Assembly (NCBI GenBank): GCA_003161575.1
Contig: PMOE01000059.1
Span: 165,439-210,085, forward strand
Direction of reading: 5' to 3'
Source: Acidimicrobiaceae bacterium
Lineage (GTDB): Bacteria; Actinomycetota; Acidimicrobiia; Acidimicrobiales; RAAP-2
DNA: 44,647 bases
Shown piece after piece: positions 26,877 to 35,526 of the stretch. The first letter of the stretch is position 1. Each line of letters opens with the position of its first letter. The position numbers were made by a program, and so were the translations under genes. The notes beneath the pieces are model-generated. The model was not told where the DNA came from, did not search any database, and saw only the letters and a program-made list of their open reading frames with translations.

Positions 26877-28205
26877 TCAATGGAGTCCGGCTTGGCGCAT
26901 CTCCAGATACATATCGTCGTACTCCTCGACCATATGTAGGCGTTCGGAGCTGAGACCACTCAACGGTGGAGCTGGAGGCAGCAGAGCTATCAAATCACTT
27001 CCGTCCGGTTGGAACGCGACCACCCGCTCGTGACCACCGACGGTCAAATCGACTTCTCTGTCGTCGTGCCTTACGTAGTAGCGATAGCCGCTTCGCACGT
27101 CACGCCACACTTGCTGCTTTCGTTCCACCCAGGAGCTGCGAAGACTGCTCCCTCCCGAGCCGTATCCGCTGTACCCAATTAATCGGCCATCCTCGTACAA
27201 CGCGTGCGCGACCTGGCGCTCTGTTTCCCCTGGCAGTTGGTCCCGGAGAAGGCGTCGGCGTTCTCCAAGAGTCACGTCCGCTGCCGGCCACCGCGCCGAT
27301 CGCCGCTCGGAGTAGCGGCAGACAATGTCTGGCAGAAACAGTTCGAAGCGATCTAAACCCATCGGACGGGCCACGAGCCATGCTTGGGCGCCGCCATCAG
27401 GATTCTCGCCCACGGGCAGCTCCCCATAGGCCTCACCGTACGCCCACTGCAGCGGTGGGCCGTCGACGCCTATGAGTCGAGGATCGAGCAACTCGAAGAA
27501 AGCCATGGCATCCAAGAGCGTTTCTATGACATGTCGACCCTGGACCGCTTTGCGGTAGCCGTCCCGTGCTTCGCCTCGCGCCCTCTGCTGGCGATCTGAA
27601 GTGCCTGAGGGCAGGTTGCGGTAGTCGTCGGGTAGCTGGTCGTATTCCGCCCACGCATACACGCACCGCATGATCTGGCCGCCTTGATGCAGTGGCACTC
27701 CCAAGATCTGTTTCTGGACGAGCAAGTCTTCAGCCAGAATTGAGGAGTGGGTTTCGCAGTTCCTGATCAACTCGAGCCCCGTGACCACCCGACCGAGCCG
27801 ATGCTGGCTGCGAATAGCTCGGTAGCTGGTTTCCAAAGCGGGTTCGAAGACGGCCTCATCCAAGATGTTGACGTACAACGTTGCGGTGATCGCTTCCAAT
27901 GCTGCAGCCTCTGGATCTTCGAGCGTCGCGTACCAATACGCCAGCACGGCCCGCCGCAGCGCACGCACATACCTCTGTGCCTTCCCCAGGGCTACGTCAG
28001 GTAACGGCATCGGCTGACCGTGATCGGACGTCAACACGGGGCCGGCTGGCGGCGAAGTCGTTGAGATAGGCGAGCTGTGTGAGACCGACCTTGACCACCA
28101 AGGTTGCTCTCGATTCCGCACCCAGTGTCCGTGAATCGCCAGGTCGACGAAACCGGGGAGGAGCTCCTGCACGATCCTCGGATCTGGTTCAACCTTCGGG
28201 TCCAT
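26877..28205 (-). CDS. Helical protein with RNxxxH motif (HEPN-like candidate)
   Basis: A 442-aa protein starting at ATG 28205, overlapping the end of the 1358-aa gene by 17 nt. An internal helical region (about residues 90-210) contains GLELIRNCETHSSILAEDLL, in which R-N-x3-H matches the RNxxxH catalytic signature of HEPN ribonucleases. The C-terminal half is beta-rich with SGYGSGGSSLRSSW and ends in a short helix (VEEYDDMYLEMRQAGLH). I do not recognise a named family. From the motif and the coupling to a nuclease-domain protein I infer a toxin or effector RNase; this has not been shown by homology. Confidence 0.6.
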   Translation of the reverse strand: MDPKVEPDPRIVQELLPGFVDLAIHGHWVRNREQPWWSRSVSHSSPISTTSPPAGPVLTSDHGQPMPLPDVALGKAQRYVRALRRAVLAYWYATLEDPEAAALEAITATLYVNILDEAVFEPALETSYRAIRSQHRLGRVVTGLELIRNCETHSSILAEDLLVQKQILGVPLHQGGQIMRCVYAWAEYDQLPDDYRNLPSGTSDRQQRARGEARDGYRKAVQGRHVIETLLDAMAFFELLDPRLIGVDGPPLQWAYGEAYGELPVGENPDGGAQAWLVARPMGLDRFELFLPDIVCRYSERRSARWPAADVTLGERRRLLRDQLPGETERQVAHALYEDGRLIGYSGYGSGGSSLRSSWVERKQQVWRDVRSGYRYYVRHDDREVDLTVGGHERVVAFQPDGSDLIALLPPAPPLSGLSSERLHMVEEYDDMYLEMRQAGLH

Positions 28206-31200
28206 CGCTGCACTGAAGAGGCTCCACCTCGATGCGTCGTCGAGACGAAGCGCTCGGAATGGGCAGATTGGTATTGACGATCAGTACTCCGACAAGAGAT
28301 GGGTACCGCGGGTCAGTCAGACCATGCAGACGCGGGCGCAACCAATCGATGTAGTTGTCGATGACGCCAGGCGGCGCTTCCTTCCGGCCGTGGTCAAATA
28401 CCACGAGGACCGACAGCTGGCTGCCACGGCCCACGCCGTACTGCGTCGGCTGACCCACGTAGCGGGCGCAGCGATCGATGGTGACTGGGGTACCGCTGTT
28501 TGACACCTTGAGCTCGGCGATGACGTCGTCGTGGAGAAGATCGTCAAAGCCGCCCGCCACCGCATCCCGCCGTGTCAGCCGTTCTTCCAGCTCGGGGTCG
28601 GCGCGCAGCAAGCGTTCCAATTCGTTGTGGAACTCTGTCTCTGAGACACGAGATCCCCGCATAAAGGTCTTCTCGAACATGATGATCTGCGCCGATCGGA
28701 CGCAAGCGGCAAATAGCCGGCAGAAGGCGCGGACGTCTTCGGTGTCGAACTCAGGGCCGTCGAGGGTGCCGAACATGGCGAGGAGACGACCATCGGTCTG
28801 CTCGTGCTCGGTCAGCGCGTCACGGCTCGGGTCGAAGGGCCGCAAACGAAGGCGCCGGCATCCTTCGGTCTCGATCACCTCGTCGTGCCCGTCACCGATA
28901 AGGCGCGCCTGGATCGGGCAATCGAGGGTGGCATCGAGGATTGGCTGCTCCACGCTGCAGTGCAGCGGCTCCTCACCGGTCAGCGTGATCCCGAACTCGT
29001 CGACCGTGCCGTCACTGAGAGACAGCTCGTAGCGGGGCAGGGCGAGCGCCTCCCGCCCCAGGGTGGTGACCGGCTCCACGATGCACCTCTTTGCCCAGTC
29101 GGGTGCCGCGACGAGGCGAACGGTCATCCCCAGGTGGTACAGCTCGCGCGGCCGCACCACCAGGATGTCGGTCACGGGGACGCCTCGCATCGTCGGGACG
29201 CAGACCGCTCGCGCCGGCTCCTCCTGCGCTGGCGTGGCGGGGCGCGGGCCGAAGCGCCGAGGAAGGAGACTCGTGCCGACGAGACAGACCGGCGGGGGGA
29301 GCTGGGAGAGGGTCTGCCACGTCATCTGGGCGGCGCCAGGATCGCCAACGCGGTGGACGCCGTCGATGAAGGTCACGAGGCTTGGCCGGGTCGGTGGCGC
29401 GCCATCTGAGCCCACCTCCGTGCCGAGTAGATCGCCCTGCCGCTGCGCCGCCTGGAGGAGGGCGAACGCATCAGGGTCGGCGACACGGACGGCGGCGTCG
29501 TAGCGGAGGAGAGCTGCGGCGACTCGCCACGCGTCAGCGATCCGCGTTCGTTGGGTACCGGATGCGTGGGCCTGGGGCGTCGCAGTCAGAAAGCCCGCCG
29601 CGCGGTCCAGCTCATCTGCCGCTGCTCCTGGGTCGGACGAGATCGGAGCGAGTAGCAGCTCGGCCGCTCTCGCCGAGGCGAGCAGGCCGTCAAGAGTGGA
29701 CCGAACGTGACCGTCGTGAATCCCTCCAGGGGTGGAGTTTTCAAGGTCTGCGACTGCCGACCGCACTGCGTCGGCGAGGAGGGTGACCTCTGCGACGGTG
29801 GATGGTCCGTCGGCGAGAACCTGGGCCAGCTCCGCGCCGTGAGCCACAACGCCAGCGAGGCGTCGACCTGGCGCACCCTCCTCGCCGGGAGGCTGACGTT
29901 CTTCGACGCCACGAGCCATCGCCGTGGCGTCCGCCCACCGGCCAGCCGCCTGCAACAGCTCGACCGGTTCGAGAGCGCGCCACGGGTGAGCCGATCCGTG
30001 GATGTCGCTGAGCGGTTGGATCTCGGCCAGCGGTACATCGATGAGCAGCTCAGGTCGGTCCATCAGCACCTGGAGAATGGGCTCGCGGCGCTGGTTGTAG
30101 TAGTCGATGAGTTCGGGGCTTCCGGCCGTCAAGAGGGCCGCTCTCACCCATGCCGCGTGACTGCGCAGCTCCTCGGGCCACCAAGCCATGAGGATTCGTT
30201 CTCGGTCGGACGGCCGGCACTGATCGACGAACGCCAAGGCCACGCCGTACCACGCCTTTGTCTCGCCCTCGTCGTCGAGGGCACCGGCGAGGGCACGCAG
30301 GGCCCAGATCGCCGACTCCAGTGCGTCTGGATCGCGGTCCGAGGCGTGGGTCACCACCCAGCCGTTGACGATCGGCAGCAACCTCGGTGCGAGGTCGGCC
30401 GGGAGGTGTAGCCGAGGGATCTGCTCCAGCATCCGCTGATGGACGATTACGTATGGGTCTTCGAGAAGCGGTACAGACAGCTCGGCCAATTCGACAGGCA
30501 AGGTCTCGGCGATTCCGGCGCAAGCAACCCAAAGATCGATGCCACTTCGTCGAACGGCCTGATCAGCGTCGAGAAGGGCGGTGTACGTGATCGGGAGAAC
30601 GTCCCGGAGCGTGGCTGAGGAGACCGCCACCTCCAAGACGTCGAGCATGGTCGTCCGGACGGCCCGATCGTGGCGCTCGTCTCCAGTCGTGGCAGCAAAG
30701 AGGCTCTTCACCGAAGCGAACACCTCTGCAGGCTTGACCGAGCTGCAACCGCCAACCGTCTCGGCGAGGCGACGGCGCCGGGCATCGCGTCTAACCCGAA
30801 GTGATTCTCGTTCCATGGCGGCGAGGGCCGCGGGAACACCCGTATCGGTCGCGAGCGCCTGGGTGTCGCGGTCCGGAGCGCAGAGCGGCAGAATCGCGCC
30901 CAGCAGTGCTTCGGTATGCGCCGCCACCGCCTCAGGGACCTCGTGGGCCAGGCTGGTCAAGTGGTCGGCGGCGTGGTCCGCCGCCTCGTCGCCCCAGTCG
31001 CCCCCCGCTCGCCGGACGACGAAACTGATGGCCTCGGAGGTGGCCTGGGCCGATGCATCCCACGGCTCCCGGAATCGCTGCAGGAACCAAGGCGCTCGAG
31101 ACAGCTCGTCCTTGGCCTCTTGGCTGGCGCAGGCCGCTTCGGACTCGATGATCTGGCAGGTCAGTTCGGGCTCTCCACGCCAGGCTTCGGCGAGGGCTCG

Positions 31201-32265
31201 CAGTGCCGATGACGTGGGACGGGGGTAGCCAGCATAGCCGCTCTCCGGTCCTCGAACGCTGGCGGCGAGCGATGGGCCCAGTGCAACGACCCGAGTCGGA
31301 TCGACGGCCAGCAGTACACGAGCGGCGTCGGCACCAGCCTCGCGCGTGGGCTCATCGTCGCTGACGAGATGGCCAACGATCCGCTCCGTGACGGCGGCCA
31401 GATCGACGTGCGAGGCCGCGATGAGGGCGTCGGGCAGGGTTGGCAGGCGCCAGAGTCCGTGGTCCTCCCCGGAGGTAAGCGAGATGAGCTGGTCCAACAC
31501 CTCGGGCATGTCGTCGGGGCGCAGTTCGGGTTCCAAGGTGGCGAGGAGGCGCCCGGCGTCTATTGACCGCCGACCCCGCAAGACCCTGAGGGCCGAATCG
31601 AGTGCTCGACGAGGTGGACAACGGCCGGCTCCCACAAGGGCACCGAGCGCCTCGAAGGCGGTCGTGTCCGCAGCGTCAGCGGCCAGTTCGAGCAGGCTGT
31701 CGACCAACACCGGGCCGAACAGATCGGGCGCCCCTCGGGCCGAATCAATTACCTCACGGGCGGCTCGCTCCTCCTCGGGGGTGAGCGGCTCGGTCCGGGG
31801 GTGGGCACGGTCGATGCGGTCGAGGGCGGCACCTAGATCGCGGACGACATGGCCCTGGCCGGCCAGGACCAGTCGGCGGTGCTCGCCGCGCTCCCGGTGG
31901 CGCCTGGCGCGCTCCTCGGCAGCTTGCTGTGCCGCCGCATTACGTGCAGCCTCCTCCGCCGCTCGCTCTCCCGCAACCGTTGCCAGGTTGGGTAGCTCGC
32001 CGGTGCCGTCGCGGTACGGACAGTCGGTGCAATTGGACTCGTAGAACTCGATGGCCAGCTCTAGGGCCTGATGGCCCTGGGTATGTGGTGGTGGAGCATG
32101 CTCGCAACGCACTTCGAGCGCACCCATAGGCAGGCCGAGCATCGCTCCCACCATGCTGTTGCCACCGACCTCCTCGACCCGAGCATGGATGCAGTGGCGG
32201 CGCGTCAACTCGATCGCCTCCGCGTTGGCCCGACCCATGTCGACCGCGTCGCCGAACTCCTCCAT
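28189..32265 (-). CDS. Large protein: Cys cluster, helical repeats, C-terminal PD-(D/E)XK nuclease
   Basis: About 1358 aa; ATG 32265 is preferred to the upstream GTG 32271 because GGGG is correctly spaced from it. Near residues 25-85 a possible metal site is formed by HCIHARVEE, CEHAPPPH and NCTDCPYR. A charged helix (AEERARRHRERGEHRR) follows, then several hundred residues of alpha-helical, HEAT-like repeats. The last 170 residues contain FDDLLHDDVIAELKV, which fits the PD-(D/E)XK pattern (Asp, then ExK on the next strand), with a supporting region QLSVLVVFDHGRK. This suggests a DNA or RNA endonuclease on a scaffold. It is followed by the RNxxxH protein and preceded, 166 nt upstream, by an RHH regulator on the same strand. 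Confidence 0.7.
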   Translation of the reverse strand: MEEFGDAVDMGRANAEAIELTRRHCIHARVEEVGGNSMVGAMLGLPMGALEVRCEHAPPPHTQGHQALELAIEFYESNCTDCPYRDGTGELPNLATVAGERAAEEAARNAAAQQAAEERARRHRERGEHRRLVLAGQGHVVRDLGAALDRIDRAHPRTEPLTPEEERAAREVIDSARGAPDLFGPVLVDSLLELAADAADTTAFEALGALVGAGRCPPRRALDSALRVLRGRRSIDAGRLLATLEPELRPDDMPEVLDQLISLTSGEDHGLWRLPTLPDALIAASHVDLAAVTERIVGHLVSDDEPTREAGADAARVLLAVDPTRVVALGPSLAASVRGPESGYAGYPRPTSSALRALAEAWRGEPELTCQIIESEAACASQEAKDELSRAPWFLQRFREPWDASAQATSEAISFVVRRAGGDWGDEAADHAADHLTSLAHEVPEAVAAHTEALLGAILPLCAPDRDTQALATDTGVPAALAAMERESLRVRRDARRRRLAETVGGCSSVKPAEVFASVKSLFAATTGDERHDRAVRTTMLDVLEVAVSSATLRDVLPITYTALLDADQAVRRSGIDLWVACAGIAETLPVELAELSVPLLEDPYVIVHQRMLEQIPRLHLPADLAPRLLPIVNGWVVTHASDRDPDALESAIWALRALAGALDDEGETKAWYGVALAFVDQCRPSDRERILMAWWPEELRSHAAWVRAALLTAGSPELIDYYNQRREPILQVLMDRPELLIDVPLAEIQPLSDIHGSAHPWRALEPVELLQAAGRWADATAMARGVEERQPPGEEGAPGRRLAGVVAHGAELAQVLADGPSTVAEVTLLADAVRSAVADLENSTPGGIHDGHVRSTLDGLLASARAAELLLAPISSDPGAAADELDRAAGFLTATPQAHASGTQRTRIADAWRVAAALLRYDAAVRVADPDAFALLQAAQRQGDLLGTEVGSDGAPPTRPSLVTFIDGVHRVGDPGAAQMTWQTLSQLPPPVCLVGTSLLPRRFGPRPATPAQEEPARAVCVPTMRGVPVTDILVVRPRELYHLGMTVRLVAAPDWAKRCIVEPVTTLGREALALPRYELSLSDGTVDEFGITLTGEEPLHCSVEQPILDATLDCPIQARLIGDGHDEVIETEGCRRLRLRPFDPSRDALTEHEQTDGRLLAMFGTLDGPEFDTEDVRAFCRLFAACVRSAQIIMFEKTFMRGSRVSETEFHNELERLLRADPELEERLTRRDAVAGGFDDLLHDDVIAELKVSNSGTPVTIDRCARYVGQPTQYGVGRGSQLSVLVVFDHGRKEAPPGVIDNYIDWLRPRLHGLTDPRYPSLVGVLIVNTNLPIPSASSRRRIEVEPLQCSDGPEG

Positions 32266-32430
32266 ACGCACCCCACCAGTACACCAGACGCCTGTGACGA
32301 GACGACCAGATCACGCCCATGGTCGCCCCGGGGGGCTGAGGGCGCCGAGATAACCGCCCGAGACGTCGACGTACCGTTGGAAGACCCCGAATGACCTCGT
32401 GGTCGGTCAGCCCTTCCGGCACGACTTGAT

Positions 32431-32640
32431 CTATCGCTGGGCCTCGACGAGGTTGGCCAGAGTCGAGGGATCCTCCAGCGCCTGGTCGATCAGGAGACGA
32501 AGCAGTTCGACCATGGGCACATCGAGCTCGGCGGCCCGAATCTTCAGAGCTCGATGGAGATCTGCCGGAATGTCGAGCGTGAGCCGCTTGACCCGAGCCT
32601 CGGTGAGAGCGTCCGACGCGACCACCACGGAATGGTACAT
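32431..32640 (-). CDS. Ribbon-helix-helix DNA-binding protein
   Basis: About 69 aa from ATG 32640; the frame is open to 32712 and ATG 32679 is possible, but then octamer repeats would be coding. The core VKRLTLDIPADLHRALKIRA plus AELDVPMVELLRLLIDQAL matches RHH (MetJ/Arc, ParD-type) proteins: a basic beta strand followed by two helices. Such proteins bind short direct or inverted repeats as dimer arrays, and a run of octamers lies at 32642-32673, right at the start. It probably autoregulates and may control the downstream 1358-aa gene or the divergent gene at 32736. The ribosome site is not clear. Confidence 0.75.
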   Translation of the reverse strand: MYHSVVVASDALTEARVKRLTLDIPADLHRALKIRAAELDVPMVELLRLLIDQALEDPSTLANLVEAQR

Positions 32641-32641
32641 C

Positions 32642-32673
32642 TTTCTGTATTCCAGTGCTTCTGTGTTTCTGTG
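32642..32673. promoter_or_regulatory. Four in-phase octamers, candidate RHH operator
   Basis: The plus strand reads TTTCTGTA, TTCCAGTG, CTTCTGTG, TTTCTGTG in direct 8-bp succession (32642, 32650, 32658, 32666). Three copies share the TTCTGT core and the second is degenerate. The array lies between the start of the RHH gene and the divergent gene at 32736. Omega- and ParD-like RHH proteins bind such arrays. Confidence 0.5.
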
Positions 32674-32735
32674 TGTCATGATCGAGGCGTGCTGCGAACA
32701 AATTGGCGTCACAGGCTCTCTCTACGGTGAGTCCC

Positions 32736-33830
32736 ATGGGCGAGGGTCCGCCAATGCAGTTGACCGTCGGCGGTCGTGTCCTTCGAGCGACGGCGGCATT
32801 TCAGTCCTATTGGAAGGTCGCAGCGGAACGCCAGCAGATGTTCTTCCGCCGGTTGCGGGGCGAAGCGCCCCCCTGGACCAACGACCCGGTTCTGTCGATC
32901 CATCGGTTCACCAACGCCTACCGAGCGTCGGACCGGGTCAGCCAGTTCTTGATCAACGACGTGATCTACGGCGCCCCGGTCGACGAGCGCTCAACGGTCC
33001 TTCGGGTGCTGCTGTTCAAGATCTTCAATCGGATCGAGACGTGGAGGCTCATCGAGAGCCGCTGTGGCACGATCACGGTCGACAGTTTCGATCCAGCCTT
33101 TCTGGCCGAGCTGCTCGACGATCGCCTCTCGGCCGGGGAACGGCTCTACTCGGCCGCTTACATCATGCCGAGCCCCAAGTTGGGTGCCCCTCGTAAGCAT
33201 GTCAACCACCTGCGCTTGCTGCAGCAGCTGCTCACCGACGGCACCATCGACGCACTCGTCACGGCATCGAGCCTTCGCGAGCTGTACACGCGCCTCGCGA
33301 GCGTCCATTCGTTTGGTCCGTTCCTGGCCTTCCAATTCGCGATTGACCTCAACTACAGCCCGCTGTACTCGTTCTCCGAAATGGACTTCGTGGTTGCTGG
33401 GCCGGGGGCCCGCGACGGGATTGCCAAATGCTTCGTCGACACCGCAGACGTCGAGCCGGAGGATGTGATCCGAGCGGTTGCCGAAGCCGCTGAATCCCTC
33501 TTCGCCGTCGCGGAAATCGAGTTCCGATCGCTATGGGGTCGACCGCTGCAGCTCATCGACTGCCAGAACCTCTTCTGCGAGACCGACAAGTACTCCCGCG
33601 TCGCGCATCCCGAACTGCGCGGCCGTAGCGGACGCACTCAGATCAAGCAGCGGTACGTTCCCAGCACGGTGGCGCTATCGGTGGCCTACCCACCAAAGTG
33701 GGCCCTCCCCTGCTCTGTCATTCCTGAATGGGTCGAGCCGGCCCCATCCGACCTGTTCGAGCCCTTCGCTACCTCCCAAGCCAGCTTCTCCTTCCTGCCG
33801 GCGAGCGTTGGACAGGTGGCACTTCGCTGA
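32736..33830 (+). CDS. 5-hmdU DNA kinase helical-domain-like protein (base-hypermodification family)
   Basis: A 364-aa protein from ATG 32736 (GGTGAG upstream); ATG 32754 with AGGG 8 nt before it is also possible. The pattern FQSYWKVAAERQQMFFRRL, PPWTNDPVL, HRFTNAYRASDRVSQFL and later HSFGPFLAFQFAIDLNY ... SEMDFVVAGPGARDGI matches what I remember of the helical (DNA-glycosylase-like) domain linked to 5-hydroxymethyl-dU DNA kinases and alpha-glutamyl/putrescinyl-thymine pyrophosphorylases. Those enzymes take part in phage thymine hypermodification. No P-loop kinase domain is present here. Bacterial copies are of unknown role. It is divergent from the RHH gene and converges with the MazG-like gene 25 nt away. 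Confidence 0.7.
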   Translation: MGEGPPMQLTVGGRVLRATAAFQSYWKVAAERQQMFFRRLRGEAPPWTNDPVLSIHRFTNAYRASDRVSQFLINDVIYGAPVDERSTVLRVLLFKIFNRIETWRLIESRCGTITVDSFDPAFLAELLDDRLSAGERLYSAAYIMPSPKLGAPRKHVNHLRLLQQLLTDGTIDALVTASSLRELYTRLASVHSFGPFLAFQFAIDLNYSPLYSFSEMDFVVAGPGARDGIAKCFVDTADVEPEDVIRAVAEAAESLFAVAEIEFRSLWGRPLQLIDCQNLFCETDKYSRVAHPELRGRSGRTQIKQRYVPSTVALSVAYPPKWALPCSVIPEWVEPAPSDLFEPFATSQASFSFLPASVGQVALR

Positions 33831-33855
33831 TCCGATGAGACCGCTCGTGGTGGTC

Positions 33856-34746
33856 TTACGTAGGAGGGGGGCCTTCGTACGTCAAGGTGCGCGCTTCGAG
33901 ATCAGCGGTGAGGACGCCTCCTTGATGGCTGACGACCTCTCGGAACGCCGCGTAGCCGGCGAGGATCGCCGCATGCCAGTCCGCCGATGAGCGGGCCGAC
34001 ACCTCCAGGTGGGAGGCCATTTTCGCGCACGTCTTCAGCACACTCGGTGGAACATGGGCGAGCGTGGAGAAGAAGCTGTGCTCTCCGGCCATGGTGAACA
34101 CGTAAGCCGTCAGACCCTCTTCGATGGCGGCCGCTCTGCCGCCATCTTGGACGCGGTCCACCGTCGGCAGTTCTGACCGCTTGCAGCCGAGGAGACGGCG
34201 CATCACGGGAGACCAGCCGAGCACTGCCATGTGCGCGAGGTGGAAGACGTCGTGGTAGCGGTAGTCGTCGCTGTGCTCGCTGTTGTCGTCGAGGGGGTCG
34301 CCGACCGGTTGGTCGCCTCGGTACATGCGGACTCTCTGGAGGGTTTCTCCGCGGCCGGTGCTCTCTTCGTTTTCAACCAGGGTGACCGTAAGGCGGGTGG
34401 GGAGTCGTTGATCCGCGGGGGCTTCTTGGTCGAAAAGAGCATGTGGCGGAAGTTGCTCGGGGGCGAGGAAGAGGCCTCGGGTCTTGTAAAGGTTCTCCCG
34501 AGCGATCTCGTCGAGGTCGAATCCGTTGTACCGAGCGAGGGCAGCGGCGTACCACAAGATGTCGCCGAGCTCTTCGTGGACCTCGTCTCGGAATGCTCGG
34601 TAACCGACCTTGTCCCGCTGGCGCTTTTTGTATTCGGCGATGAGCTGACCGACCTCGCCGGCCAGGCCGAGTAGCGGCATGATGTCGTCGTCGCCGGTCA
34701 GAATGTCGGTCTCACCGGCTCGCTGTTGGTACTCGCTTATGTCCAT
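33856..34746 (-). CDS. MazG-like nucleoside triphosphate pyrophosphohydrolase, two-part
   Basis: A 296-aa protein whose ATG (34746) directly follows the TAG stop of the protease gene. Residues 1-100 have the MazG helical pattern: LLGLAGEVGQLIAEYKKR and EVHEELGDILWYAAALARY, where the EVxxL...E and EExGD residues bind magnesium. The second half (YHDVFHLAHMAVLGWSP; GLTAYVFTMAGEHSFFSTLA) is a further helical domain common in MazG-like proteins of defence and phage loci. It should hydrolyse NTPs or modified nucleotides to the monophosphate. It is the last gene of the seven-gene operon. Confidence 0.85.
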   Translation of the reverse strand: MDISEYQQRAGETDILTGDDDIMPLLGLAGEVGQLIAEYKKRQRDKVGYRAFRDEVHEELGDILWYAAALARYNGFDLDEIARENLYKTRGLFLAPEQLPPHALFDQEAPADQRLPTRLTVTLVENEESTGRGETLQRVRMYRGDQPVGDPLDDNSEHSDDYRYHDVFHLAHMAVLGWSPVMRRLLGCKRSELPTVDRVQDGGRAAAIEEGLTAYVFTMAGEHSFFSTLAHVPPSVLKTCAKMASHLEVSARSSADWHAAILAGYAAFREVVSHQGGVLTADLEARTLTYEGPPPT

Positions 34747-35526
34747 CTATGGTCCCACTCTCGCTCCGGTTGGTGTCGCTGCCAGTGATGTTGGGTCGAT
34801 CGTGGCCGCCTGCACGGCGAAGGCGATGAGGTAATCGAGTGGCAGCCAGCCGTACCCTCCTGCTCCCCAGCCCGATCCCCACGTGTTGCGGATGAGCAGT
34901 CGTCGGCTCGTCCCGTCGGTGCTCGTGGCCGCCCCGAGAGCCAGGACGGCGTGGTAGTCGCCCACCGGCGCAGTGAGTGCCGGGAGTGCGATTTCGCCGT
35001 CGGCCGTTGCGTCCTCGAACTCTTGAGTGAGCTCGATGACCAGGACGAGGGAGAGGACCACCGCGAGCGCGTCCTCGATCAGGTCCTCGATCCCGTCGTG
35101 GGCGAGCGGCATCTCCACGGTCACCGCCTTGTACCAGGCTGCATGGGTAGCAGCAGCGGGTTCCGGCTCCGTCCCCGCGCCAAGAGTGTCGTTGTACGGC
35201 CACCACACCTCGGCGGTCTGGCCCTTGGCGTGCACCGCCTCGCCGCCAGCCGTCAGCGTCGTCCCACTATGACCGGCCAGGCCGTTGTCGAAACAGTGCT
35301 GCCACAGCGGCTCGACGGCGAGCATTTCGGCGCCCGGTTCGCCCATCTGGACGCGGGTCGCCTCGTGTGCCGCGGCAATCGAGAAAGGGACGCACAGCGG
35401 GCGCGGACCTTGGTGGCGCACCGGAGAAGCAAGGAGGTGCCGAAGGTCGACCGCAGGTCGGGCCAAGCTGTCGGCGTGGCGCTGGGCGTAGGAGGTCACC
35501 GGAATACTCGTCGTCACGCGGGTCAT
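34747..35526 (-). CDS. Papain-like (C1 family) cysteine protease
   Basis: A 259-aa protein; ATG 35526 overlaps the previous stop (ATGA). The catalytic set is visible: oxyanion Gln39 and Cys45 in RHQGPRPLCVPFSIAAAH, His192 in GDYHAVLALGA, and Asn214 with Trp216 in IRNTWGSGWGAGGYGWLPL. There is no signal peptide and no obvious propeptide, so it should act in the cytoplasm and need another form of control. The preceding gene carries an inhibitor-like domain for exactly this protease class. Substrate unknown. Confidence 0.85.
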   Translation of the reverse strand: MTRVTTSIPVTSYAQRHADSLARPAVDLRHLLASPVRHQGPRPLCVPFSIAAAHEATRVQMGEPGAEMLAVEPLWQHCFDNGLAGHSGTTLTAGGEAVHAKGQTAEVWWPYNDTLGAGTEPEPAAATHAAWYKAVTVEMPLAHDGIEDLIEDALAVVLSLVLVIELTQEFEDATADGEIALPALTAPVGDYHAVLALGAATSTDGTSRRLLIRNTWGSGWGAGGYGWLPLDYLIAFAVQAATIDPTSLAATPTGARVGP

